Positions 1 to 6,589 of a stretch of 27,423 nt of DNA are shown one piece after another. The notes below the pieces were generated by a model. The model was not told the origin of the DNA, made no database searches, and saw nothing but the letters and a program-made list of their open reading frames with translations. How positions within the stretch are numbered: position 1 is the first letter of the stretch; each line of letters opens with the position of its first letter. Both the position numbers and the translations under genes were made by a program. Origin of the DNA: HGM11412 sp045536025 (GTDB lineage Bacteria > Bacillota > Clostridia > Christensenellales > Borkfalkiaceae). The DNA is taken from NCBI GenBank assembly GCA_045536025.1, contig JAZSMT010000030.1, positions 1 through 27,423 on the forward strand. The letters are read 5' to 3'.

Positions 1-149
1 CGCCAACGTTCAAAAAACGTGGTTTGGCGATAGGTCTATTTTGTGGTACAAATTTTTAGGTGCTACACTCAAAAAATCAAATACTTCCGGATAAGAATCC
101 GTGTAGAAGTGAACCCATACGTGGGCGAGATTTTTACACGGATTTTTTT
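1..149 (+). other. Leader DNA with hairpins, one terminator-like
   Basis: No gene is visible. Bases 1-6 (CGCCAA) pair with 24-29 (TTGGCG) around an inner ACGTT/AACGT stem. A second, perfect 10-bp stem joins 96-105 (AATCCGTGTA) to 135-144 (TACACGGATT), with an inner CCCA/TGGG hairpin at 114-125, and runs into a T tract at 143-149. The second structure could act as a long-loop terminator or attenuator. What lies upstream is outside the window. Confidence 0.45.
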
Positions 150-162
150 ATTCCCTATCGGA

Positions 163-182
163 AAGGAGATATGCTTATGTAA
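163..182 (+). promoter_or_regulatory. SD plus three-codon micro-ORF (M-L-M)
   Basis: A clear ribosome site (AAGGAG, 163-168) is followed at once by ATG CTT ATG TAA (171-182). That is a start region with almost no coding sequence, just after the T-rich hairpin at 96-149. It could be a leader mini-gene that positions ribosomes, or the remnant of a lost gene. Function is unknown. Confidence 0.35.
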
Positions 183-236
183 AAAAATTAAAACTTAATA
201 ATGTGTACGTAGCATTTTGCCCTTACACCTTTTTAG

Positions 237-266
237 GTCGGTGATAGTTTTATCAGCGACTTTTTT
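237..266 (+). terminator. Intrinsic terminator upstream of the mob region
   Basis: The stem 237-246 pairs with 251-260 (9 of 10 positions) around loop GTTT and is followed by six T residues (261-266). It would stop transcription entering from the left before the mob leader. Confidence 0.6.
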
Positions 267-409
267 GCACCTTTTTTCAAAAAGACCGTGAACTTTTCAA
301 TTTTCGTGTCCTTGGATAAGTGGAAAATAATTTTCTAAAAAGGTTAAGTTTTAGGCGTTTTCAGTGCCTACCTATTGTAGGGCTTTATTAAATTTATGAG
401 GAAATAAAA

Positions 410-442
410 ATGAAAAATTATCATCATTACCACCCGCCGTGA
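410..442 (+). CDS. His/Tyr-rich 10-residue leader peptide (candidate)
   Basis: ATG at 410 has a ribosome site GAGGAA (398-403) at normal spacing and encodes MKNYHHYHPP before TGA at 440-442. Four of ten codons form a His-His-Tyr-His run followed by two Pro codons, a composition seen in attenuator or stalling leader peptides. It directly abuts a second micro-ORF and lies upstream of the relaxase gene. Expression is not provable from sequence, and no attenuator hairpin fits cleanly. Confidence 0.35.
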   Translation: MKNYHHYHPP

Positions 443-511
443 ATGTCAAGCAAACGGCAAGCAAAACTTTATAGAAGGCTTGTAAAGTATAGCACACTAT
501 ACTTTCCTTGA
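443..511 (+). CDS. 22-residue basic peptide overlapping oriT (candidate)
   Basis: The ATG at 443 directly follows the TGA of the upstream micro-ORF, so it could be translated by coupling. The product starts MSSKRQAKLYRRLVKY and is strongly basic. Its last codons run through the left arm of the oriT hairpin and stop at 509-511, in the loop. A basic peptide encoded across a relaxase target could be a nicking accessory, or the ORF may simply be chance. No family recognised. Confidence 0.3.
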   Translation: MSSKRQAKLYRRLVKYSTLYFP

Positions 512-523
512 AAGTAGTGTGCT
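482..523 (+). other. oriT: MobV-type origin of transfer (oriT), left copy
   Basis: A hairpin with arms CACAC-TA-TACTTTC (494-507) and GAAAGTA-GTGTG (510-521), loop CTT, carries TAGTGTG at the base of its right arm (515-521), followed by CT. The MobV prototype, pMV158/MobM, has the same layout: a hairpin, then nicking after TAGTGTG just upstream of the mob gene. Bases 485-504 are also an inverted repeat (AAAGTATA...TATACTTT). The predicted nick is between 521 and 522. It lies 49 bp upstream of the MobV relaxase start. A related hairpin in the same orientation lies at 17047-17085. Confidence 0.7.
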
Positions 524-570
524 CTGCGAGGATTTTTTACGACCAAAAAAATCATAAGGAGGAAACCAAA

Positions 571-1746
571 ATATCGTATTTAGTATGCCATATGGAGAAG
601 TATCATAAAACGGATATTTGCCCCATAGAAAATGAAAACGAGCGTGACGAAAACTACGTCGGCTCAAACACTTGTATCGACAGTTCAAGGACAAAAGACA
701 ATTACCGCCTTTTGTTTAGGAGCAGTTCTTATACGGATTTTATCAACCAAAGAATAAGCGAGTTAAACTTACCAAAAGCACCACGAAAAGATGCTGTGCT
801 AATGGCTTCATTTGTAGTCGGCTCGGATAGAGAATTTTTTAAGGGTTTAGACGAAGATGAGCAAAATCATTTCTTCCGTGACTGCACTAAATTCTTTGCT
901 GAACGATACGGAAGAAGAAACATAATCTCTGCCGTTGTCCACAACGACGAAACCACTCCGCATATGCACTTAAATCTTATTCCTATCAAAGACGGTAGGC
1001 TCTGTGCCAAAGACTTACTTAATAGAAACGAGTTATCTAAACTGCAAACGGAATTTCACGAGAAAGTTGGAAAGCGTTGGGGCTTAATGCGTGGTAAAGA
1101 AGGAAGCACAGCTTCTCATCTCTCCACTGCCGAGTTTAAGGCAAAGTGTATCGTGGACGAAGCGATACATAAATCTTCGGAAATTATTTCAAACGCAGGA
1201 AAACGTGCGTACACGGAATTAGATGCGATGGAAAAAGCCGTTCAAAAAGCAGACGAGCATTTTACGGATACAATGAAAGAAATCTCAACGGCGAAAGCCG
1301 AAAGAGATAAAATCGTTGAAGAACGTAATGCTGAAGCTGATTATACCCAAGCGTTGGAAGATGCAAAACAAGGCAAGTTTGCTTTTAGTAAAAACGGACT
1401 ACGTAATCAAATTGTCGTATTGACTGCCGAAGTTAAACGTTTAGAGGAAGTCGTTAACCGACAACAAAAAGATAACTGCTTATTATACAAGGAAGTTCAA
1501 GAGCTTTCAAAAGATAAGGATAAGTTCAATAAAATGAGCCGTGCCTACACTCTTTTCCGAGAACGAGAGCCCGAAGCGTTTACACGAGCATTTCACCGTG
1601 CGCCGTCTATTGTTGGTGCGTTTATTCCTAAAGATGAGCCTATCGCCAACTTGGGAAAAAGTCGTTTACAACAAATCGAAGAAGAAATCGAGCGTGAGAA
1701 AGCGCCGAAATCAACAAACAAAAAATTTAATAGTAAAGCAGATTAA
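571..1746 (+). CDS. mobV: MobV-family relaxase (Mob/Pre, PF01076)
   Basis: Single-strand DNA relaxase that would nick the adjacent oriT and pilot the element during mobilisation. The MobV signature HNDETTPHMH spans residues 124-133 (numbered from 571); family knowledge puts metal binding and catalysis there. The N-terminus ISYLVCHMEKY matches the usual MSY...M(E/Q)K start of MobV proteins. From about residue 200 to the end it is charged and helical, probably coiled coil. Start choice: AAGGAGG at 556-562 is 8 bases before ATA at 571, exactly where family members begin with Met. The next in-frame ATG (592) has no ribosome site and would remove the conserved N-terminal strand. A TTG at 508 would translate the oriT hairpin and the ribosome site. 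An ATA start, or an ATG-to-ATA mutation, is therefore inferred. 391 residues, within family range. Confidence 0.88.
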   Translation: MSYLVCHMEKYHKTDICPIENENERDENYVGSNTCIDSSRTKDNYRLLFRSSSYTDFINQRISELNLPKAPRKDAVLMASFVVGSDREFFKGLDEDEQNHFFRDCTKFFAERYGRRNIISAVVHNDETTPHMHLNLIPIKDGRLCAKDLLNRNELSKLQTEFHEKVGKRWGLMRGKEGSTASHLSTAEFKAKCIVDEAIHKSSEIISNAGKRAYTELDAMEKAVQKADEHFTDTMKEISTAKAERDKIVEERNAEADYTQALEDAKQGKFAFSKNGLRNQIVVLTAEVKRLEEVVNRQQKDNCLLYKEVQELSKDKDKFNKMSRAYTLFREREPEAFTRAFHRAPSIVGAFIPKDEPIANLGKSRLQQIEEEIEREKAPKSTNKKFNSKAD

Positions 1747-1770
1747 TAAGGAGGAAAAAATTATAGGTTA

Positions 1771-1941
1771 ATGTCAAGAAAGCGTAAGAACAACACAGGA
1801 ATACCTGACTTTGAAATCGATTCGCTTGCAAGGGCGTTGTTGCCTGCAATACAAAAGTTATTTGAAAGCGAAGAAGGCAAGCGCGAATTTGAAGAATGGC
1901 AAGCCGAAAGGCAAAAATTACAACTGAATAAAAAAAAATAA
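1771..1941 (+). CDS. Small conserved-looking protein downstream of mob
   Basis: A 56-residue product (MSRKRKNNTGIPDF...), basic at the N-terminus, followed by an acidic/helical segment (ARALLPAIQKLFES, EFEEWQAERQKL) and a lysine tail. AAGGAGG (1748-1754) lies 16 bases before the ATG, a long gap, so expression may be weak or partly coupled to mob, which ends 24 bases upstream. It has coding character (no stops, amphipathic helix pattern) but belongs to no family I recognise. Its position between relaxase and integrase suggests an accessory for transfer or excision; that is inference only. Confidence 0.6.
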   Translation: MSRKRKNNTGIPDFEIDSLARALLPAIQKLFESEEGKREFEEWQAERQKLQLNKKK

Positions 1942-2071
1942 AGAATCTCGTTGATTACATAGAGATAACCGCCGATTAAGGTAAAGAAAATAGTAAAATG
2001 TATATAGGAACGGCGGACGGGTTTTGACCGTTTTCGTATCCCGAAATAAAAAAACGGTTAAAAATATTTAA

Positions 2072-2096
2072 GCCGTTCCCCATCAAGGGGAACGGC
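2072..2096 (+). promoter_or_regulatory. Perfect hairpin before the integrase gene
   Basis: GCCGTTCCCC (2072-2081) pairs perfectly with GGGGAACGGC (2087-2096), loop ATCAA, and ends 11 bases before the integrase ribosome site (GGAGG, 2108-2112). No T tract follows, so it is not a standard terminator. It could stabilise the int transcript, block read-through translation, or be an arm site for the integrase. Confidence 0.45.
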
Positions 2097-2119
2097 AAAA
2101 CACAAACGGAGGTAAACTA

Positions 2120-3031
2120 TTGAAATATAAAAATTGGTTAAACGAGTGGCTTACTTTGTACGTCAAGCCCACTACGAAAATTAGAACGTACAAGAAATAT
2201 CAAAGGCAAATAGAACTACATATATTCCCCGCGCTCGGAGAGTTTGAACTTAACGATTTAACGGCAACCGTTTTGCAACGCTTTACCGTGGATTTATCGG
2301 GAAAAGGCTTATCCGCAAACACAGTAAACGGTATTATATCCGTGCTTAAATCTTCTTTGCGTCGAGCAGTATTACTTGGCGTAACGGACAAAGAGTTTAC
2401 TAATTCAATCGTGCGTCCTAAGGGGCGAGAAAAACAAGTAGATTGTTTTTCTAAAGAAGAGCAACGAAAAATCGAGCAATATATCTTTGAAAAGAAGAAA
2501 AATAAATTGTTCGGCGTGGTGCTTTGTCTTTATACAGGCTTGCGTATTGGAGAATTGCTATCCCTTACTTGGGATGACATAGATTTACAAAAAGGTATTA
2601 TAGCTGTTTCTAAATCTTGTCACGACAGTTGGGAAAACGGTGAATACGTTAAGGTAATAGACACGCCGAAAACGGACTTTTCAGAACGTATTATTCCTTT
2701 ACCCAAGCAACTGCTTTCACGATTAAGAGAGTATAAGAAATCGTCAAGCGGAAACTACGTTGTTGAGGGTAGAAAAGTACACGGTGCACAGGTTCGCTCT
2801 TATCAAAAGAGTTTTGAACTATTATTAAAACGTTTGAAATTACCGCATAAAGGCGTTCACTCTCTTCGTCATACGTTTGCAACGCGCGCTTTAGAGTGCG
2901 GAATGGATATAAAAACATTATCGGAAATTTTAGGGCATAAAAACCCTACGATAACGTTAAAACGCTACGCTCACTCTATGCTCGAACACAAGACGGAAAT
3001 GATGAATAGACTTGGTAAATTATTGTTCTAA
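2120..3031 (+). CDS. int: Tyrosine recombinase/integrase
   Basis: Site-specific recombinase expected to integrate or excise the element. An N-terminal SAM-like core-binding domain (about residues 3-75) precedes a full catalytic domain. R142 (in YTGLRIGELL), K184 (TPKTDF), H247 and R250 (HSLRH), H273 (LGHKNP) and nucleophile Y283 (KRYAHS) are all present, so it should be active. The start is TTG at 2120, 8 bases after GGAGG (2108-2112). At 303 residues it is shorter than Tn916-type integrases (about 400) and lacks their N-terminal arm-binding domain. It is followed by a terminator and an 18-bp inverted repeat. It coexists with an unrelated serine recombinase at 15329, suggesting nested or composite elements. 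Confidence 0.9.
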   Translation: MKYKNWLNEWLTLYVKPTTKIRTYKKYQRQIELHIFPALGEFELNDLTATVLQRFTVDLSGKGLSANTVNGIISVLKSSLRRAVLLGVTDKEFTNSIVRPKGREKQVDCFSKEEQRKIEQYIFEKKKNKLFGVVLCLYTGLRIGELLSLTWDDIDLQKGIIAVSKSCHDSWENGEYVKVIDTPKTDFSERIIPLPKQLLSRLREYKKSSSGNYVVEGRKVHGAQVRSYQKSFELLLKRLKLPHKGVHSLRHTFATRALECGMDIKTLSEILGHKNPTITLKRYAHSMLEHKTEMMNRLGKLLF

Positions 3032-3038
3032 AAATGGT

Positions 3039-3069
3039 AAAAGTGGTGGTTTTATAACCGCCACTTTTT
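3039..3069 (+). terminator. Terminator of the mob-int unit
   Basis: A 13-bp stem (3039-3051 with 3056-3068, one G-T pair), loop TTAT, ends in five T residues. It lies 8 bases after the int stop codon and separates the mob-int module from the cargo operon. Confidence 0.8.
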
Positions 3070-3079
3070 CTACATAGAA

Positions 3080-3214
3080 TAGCATAATCTATGTAATTAT
3101 TATAGTGTTTTTTGTCAGTTTTTGCAAGTGATTTTGTAGGTTTACAACAAAATAATTCACATAAGCATTTATATATAATGTAAATAAAATTTTACAATTA
3201 CATAGATTATGCTA
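3080..3214. repeat. 18-bp perfect inverted repeat between int and cargo
   Basis: TAGCATAATCTATGTAAT (3080-3097) recurs as its exact reverse complement at 3197-3214, with 99 bp between. The left arm also forms a local hairpin with ACATAG at 3072-3077. The intervening DNA is very AT-rich and holds a TATAAT (3174-3179) without a convincing -35 partner. Candidates are integrase or regulator sites, or the scar of an inserted module, since it sits exactly at the boundary between mobility genes and cargo. Confidence 0.6.
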
Positions 3215-3263
3215 ATCGGTGTAATTTTAAAAATTAGAAAGTTCATCTTAAGGAAATTAAATT

Positions 3264-3854
3264 ATGACACAAGCAGTAGCAATTACTTGTCCAGGTTGTG
3301 GAGAAAGATTAACACTTGAAATGAAAAAATGTCCGTCTTGTCACGGACCTGTTACTATTTCGACATTCAATAGCGTATATTCAATGTCGCCATTAGACAC
3401 CAACAAATACGCTAATGCTTATAGGAAGGCATTAAGTGAGAACCCCAATGATAAAAGCCTCAATATATCTATTGCGATGTGCTATTTGAAGTTGAACTTG
3501 TACGATAAAGCATTACCTGCTTTTGAAAAAGCAATAGAGGACAATTTTGATAATTCTGAAGCTTTCTTCTATGCGGCGGTTTGCTTACTTAAAGGCAAGA
3601 AGGCGTTTTTGCAACCTCGACCTATCATTGACAAAATAATTGAATATATTGATGCAGCTATAATGATAGAACCTAAAGGCATTTATTATTACTTTTTAGC
3701 TTACATCAAGTACGATTATTTTGCACGGAAATCGTACATTACCTCTCCCAATTACGAAGAAACCTTGATTATGGCAAGACAAGCAGGATTTACCGAACTT
3801 GATACAGCTCAACTCTTCGATATTTTACACATAGAAAAGCCCACTTACTTATAA
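3264..3854 (+). CDS. Zinc-ribbon/TPR protein, first gene of the cargo operon
   Basis: 196 residues. An N-terminal zinc ribbon (C9-x2-C12 ... C23-x2-C26) is followed by a TPR-like helical repeat region (about residues 45-110: ...NPNDKSLNISIAMCYLKLNLYDKALPAF...) and a helical C-terminal part with many aromatic residues. Such proteins usually serve as adaptors, the ribbon and TPR each binding a partner. It has a ribosome site (TTAAGGAAA, about 3249-3257) and lies 45 bp before the HerA-like ATPase with no terminator, so co-transcription is likely. No enzymatic motif is visible. The zinc-ribbon plus SPFH combination recalls the Bacillus ydjG-ydjI operon, but homology to YdjG is not established here. 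Confidence 0.75.
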   Translation: MTQAVAITCPGCGERLTLEMKKCPSCHGPVTISTFNSVYSMSPLDTNKYANAYRKALSENPNDKSLNISIAMCYLKLNLYDKALPAFEKAIEDNFDNSEAFFYAAVCLLKGKKAFLQPRPIIDKIIEYIDAAIMIEPKGIYYYFLAYIKYDYFARKSYITSPNYEETLIMARQAGFTELDTAQLFDILHIEKPTYL

Positions 3855-3899
3855 TTTTAATTATTTACCCCCATCACTGTGATGGAAGGAGATTTCATT

Positions 3900-6587
3900 A
3901 TGGAAAGTCGTATTTCTTTTGAACCACTAACAAACGGCGAAGGTGTTGCATTAGGGGTTATTGAAATTACATCTATCCCTCACATTTCTATTATTGATCC
4001 CCGCGCGAAGGATGATGACATTGTTGAGAGATACAAAAATGAGACGAATGGATTGCTTACCGAAGTTCATCAAATATACAAAGATGTAAGTGTAAAAGAT
4101 CAAGTTTATAAAGATATTGCGTTGGAGTTACTGTGGACAACCCACGAGGTGAAAAATCAGCCTTACAATGCGGAGATTAAGCTTTTTATAATCGTTAGAA
4201 GCATTGATACAAATGAGGAAAAAGCGAAAGGGTTGGTATCGAGCCTTTTAAGAGTATTTAAGACCACACTTCACTCTCAACGATATGAAATAAAAGAAAG
4301 TTCGTATGACGATATTTCACCAATAATATCGAACGTAAATGACAATAGCATAACTGCCATTGTTAAGGATGAAAAAGTTTCTAACCTTCAAAATGCTGCA
4401 TTACCTTACTGCTACTCATTTGATAAAATTTCGTCATCAAATAACTTTAGCAAAATTGTTGGCTCTCTGATTGACTATCCTAATTGTGCCATATCTTTTC
4501 AGTTGATGCCTACCACTTTCACAGTACAAGAATCAACCGAGTTAGATAGAGTTACACAGGTATTGGATACATTGAGCCACGGTGTGATGGAACACGGTGT
4601 TGGACATGTCAGCTTCACTTTAGCAAAAAAGCATTCTGATACCTATCGTTATTACTCATCGCACAAATCAATGCCGTTATATCTTTTCAACGCCTTGGTT
4701 TATGGTAGTCAAGATGCTGTAACACATATTTCTACTCAGCTTTCGGGATTTTTAGCAACAAGTGGTGACCAAGCCGCAAGTTTGAAGCTTGTTTCTTTAC
4801 AAAAAAATGAGGTAAATAAAGATAACAATTTCTATCCTTTGCCGTGGGCAATAAATGAAGTTTTGATGCAGATTGAGCATCGTAACTCTCAACTTTGGAA
4901 TTCTCGTCAATTCTCCAATGTGCTTTATCGTTTGCCTTATGTTATTGGAGGTGATGAAGCCGCTTCTTTCTTTAGACTTCCTATTGGGAGTACGAATGTT
5001 TCTGCGGGGTTACAGATAAATCAATCTAACAAAGGCGAGAAAAAATATACCGATAACATCATTAACTCTGGAGATATTATCGTCGGCAAATTAAGATCAT
5101 CTTCAAATGGTGATACAATTGGTTTCTCTCTCAAAGATCTTGCCAAGCATATGCTTGTTGTGGGCACTCCCGGTTCGGGAAAAACAACATTCTCCGTTAG
5201 TTTGCTTGATAGACTTTGGAAAGAATATCATATCCCGTTTTTAGTAATAGAACCTGCAAAGAATGAATACCGAGCATTAGTTCAAAGCATTCCGGAATTG
5301 CAGGTGTTTACACCTGGAAAGAATTTTATATCTCCCTTTGTGTTTAATCCTTTTGTCCCTCCCAAAAATGTAAAACTTGAAACCTATAAATCTACGTTGA
5401 AAACGGCGTTTGCAGCCGCTGTTTCGATGTCAACCCCTCTTGATAAGATTTTCGAGGAATCGATCAATAACTGCTATTCTGATTTTAGATGGTTGGATAC
5501 GTATACCATCGATGATAAAGGCAAAGTATTCAACATCGCAGATTTTATCAAATGTTTCCAACAAACATTTGAAGAAATTGGATATACGGGCGATGCCAAA
5601 AACATAGGACGCGCAGGCGTAGTTCGTTTGAATAGCCTTGTGAATCTTTTCGATAATTATCACTCTATTCCTATCGAAGATCTGTTGCAAAAGCCTACGG
5701 TTATTGAACTTGCTGCTATTGAAAATTCAGATCAAAAGGCTTTAATTATCTCTTTGTTATTATTGTCAATTTTGGCTTATGTAAACGCTAACTATGTTGG
5801 CGAAGGTGGCTTGAAAAATGTGATTATGCTTGAAGAAGCTCACGTCCTTTTGGATTCTGATAGTAACAAAGGCGAAGGTGAAGCCAATCCAAGTGCAATA
5901 GCGCAGGGACTTGTTAAACGAATGTTGGCTGAAATTCGTTCTTATGGAGTTGGCTTGGTAATAGCCGATCAATCACCGCGAAAAGTGTCAACCGATGTTG
6001 TGGCTCTTACTGATATGAAGATGGTATTCCGTTTGGTAGAAAGCGCGGACAAGCAAATCATTAGTGATAGTACAAATATGTCCGAGGCTCAGAGCCAACG
6101 AATGTCTAAATTAAAGCCCGGCGAAGCATTCTTGTTCTTCAATAAATTGGATGAGCCGGAAGAAGTTATAACCCCCGACTACAGGCTTGAAAACAACATA
6201 AGCATATCGCTTTCCGATTCAGGTATAAAAGAATTAACAACCTATTGGAGCGACAAACCGGACAAATTAAGACCTTATCCACAATGTGCATATTGTCAAA
6301 GTTGTTCAACCGGTTGTGACTATTATAGGCGTGTTCTTGCTCGTGAGATTGCACGACGTATTTTTGTGAGAAACTTTAAGCCTGCCGATGATGGATTTGA
6401 TGTGGTTATTAAAGTGTTTGGTCGAATAAGCAAACTTGTATGCGACGAACTCAATGATGAACCATTCACTCCCGAATTGTTGTCTTGTGTAAAACTACAT
6501 TTGTGGAGAAAAATCAATTACGGCACCAAAATACCAATTAAAGATATTCAAATTGAAAACTCTTTGAAAAAAGTTAAGGAGAAATAA
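3900..6587 (+). CDS. HerA/DUF87-type P-loop ATPase with C-terminal Cys cluster
   Basis: 895-residue ATPase of the HerA-FtsK superfamily, which form hexameric motors acting on DNA or protein substrates. Walker A is G422-TPGSGKT-429; Walker B is VIMLEEAH (641-648), whose Glu-Glu fits HerA proteins. IADQSPRK and the later MVFRLVE segment fit the sensor/arginine region. Residues 1-400 lack a recognisable domain and are probably family-specific. Near the C-terminus C796-x2-C799-x2-C802-x3-C806 has the spacing of a ferredoxin-type 4Fe-4S site, though zinc is possible. Start ATG 3900 has AAGGAG (3886-3891) 8 bases upstream; a GTG at 3879 lies upstream of that site and is less likely. Only 2 bp separate it from the ART gene. 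No NurA-like nuclease accompanies it, so its role differs from end-resection HerA. Confidence 0.85.
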   Translation: MESRISFEPLTNGEGVALGVIEITSIPHISIIDPRAKDDDIVERYKNETNGLLTEVHQIYKDVSVKDQVYKDIALELLWTTHEVKNQPYNAEIKLFIIVRSIDTNEEKAKGLVSSLLRVFKTTLHSQRYEIKESSYDDISPIISNVNDNSITAIVKDEKVSNLQNAALPYCYSFDKISSSNNFSKIVGSLIDYPNCAISFQLMPTTFTVQESTELDRVTQVLDTLSHGVMEHGVGHVSFTLAKKHSDTYRYYSSHKSMPLYLFNALVYGSQDAVTHISTQLSGFLATSGDQAASLKLVSLQKNEVNKDNNFYPLPWAINEVLMQIEHRNSQLWNSRQFSNVLYRLPYVIGGDEAASFFRLPIGSTNVSAGLQINQSNKGEKKYTDNIINSGDIIVGKLRSSSNGDTIGFSLKDLAKHMLVVGTPGSGKTTFSVSLLDRLWKEYHIPFLVIEPAKNEYRALVQSIPELQVFTPGKNFISPFVFNPFVPPKNVKLETYKSTLKTAFAAAVSMSTPLDKIFEESINNCYSDFRWLDTYTIDDKGKVFNIADFIKCFQQTFEEIGYTGDAKNIGRAGVVRLNSLVNLFDNYHSIPIEDLLQKPTVIELAAIENSDQKALIISLLLLSILAYVNANYVGEGGLKNVIMLEEAHVLLDSDSNKGEGEANPSAIAQGLVKRMLAEIRSYGVGLVIADQSPRKVSTDVVALTDMKMVFRLVESADKQIISDSTNMSEAQSQRMSKLKPGEAFLFFNKLDEPEEVITPDYRLENNISISLSDSGIKELTTYWSDKPDKLRPYPQCAYCQSCSTGCDYYRRVLAREIARRIFVRNFKPADDGFDVVIKVFGRISKLVCDELNDEPFTPELLSCVKLHLWRKINYGTKIPIKDIQIENSLKKVKEK

Positions 6588-6589
6588 AA

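Noticed and set aside
508..570. N-terminal extension of the relaxase from TTG 508
   Set aside because: It would translate the oriT hairpin arm and the ribosome site itself, and adds residues not matching the MobV start.
3141..3179. Promoter for the cargo operon from TTTACA and TATAAT
   Set aside because: The spacer is 27 bp; no -35 lies at 16-18 bp, so the true cargo promoter is not identified.
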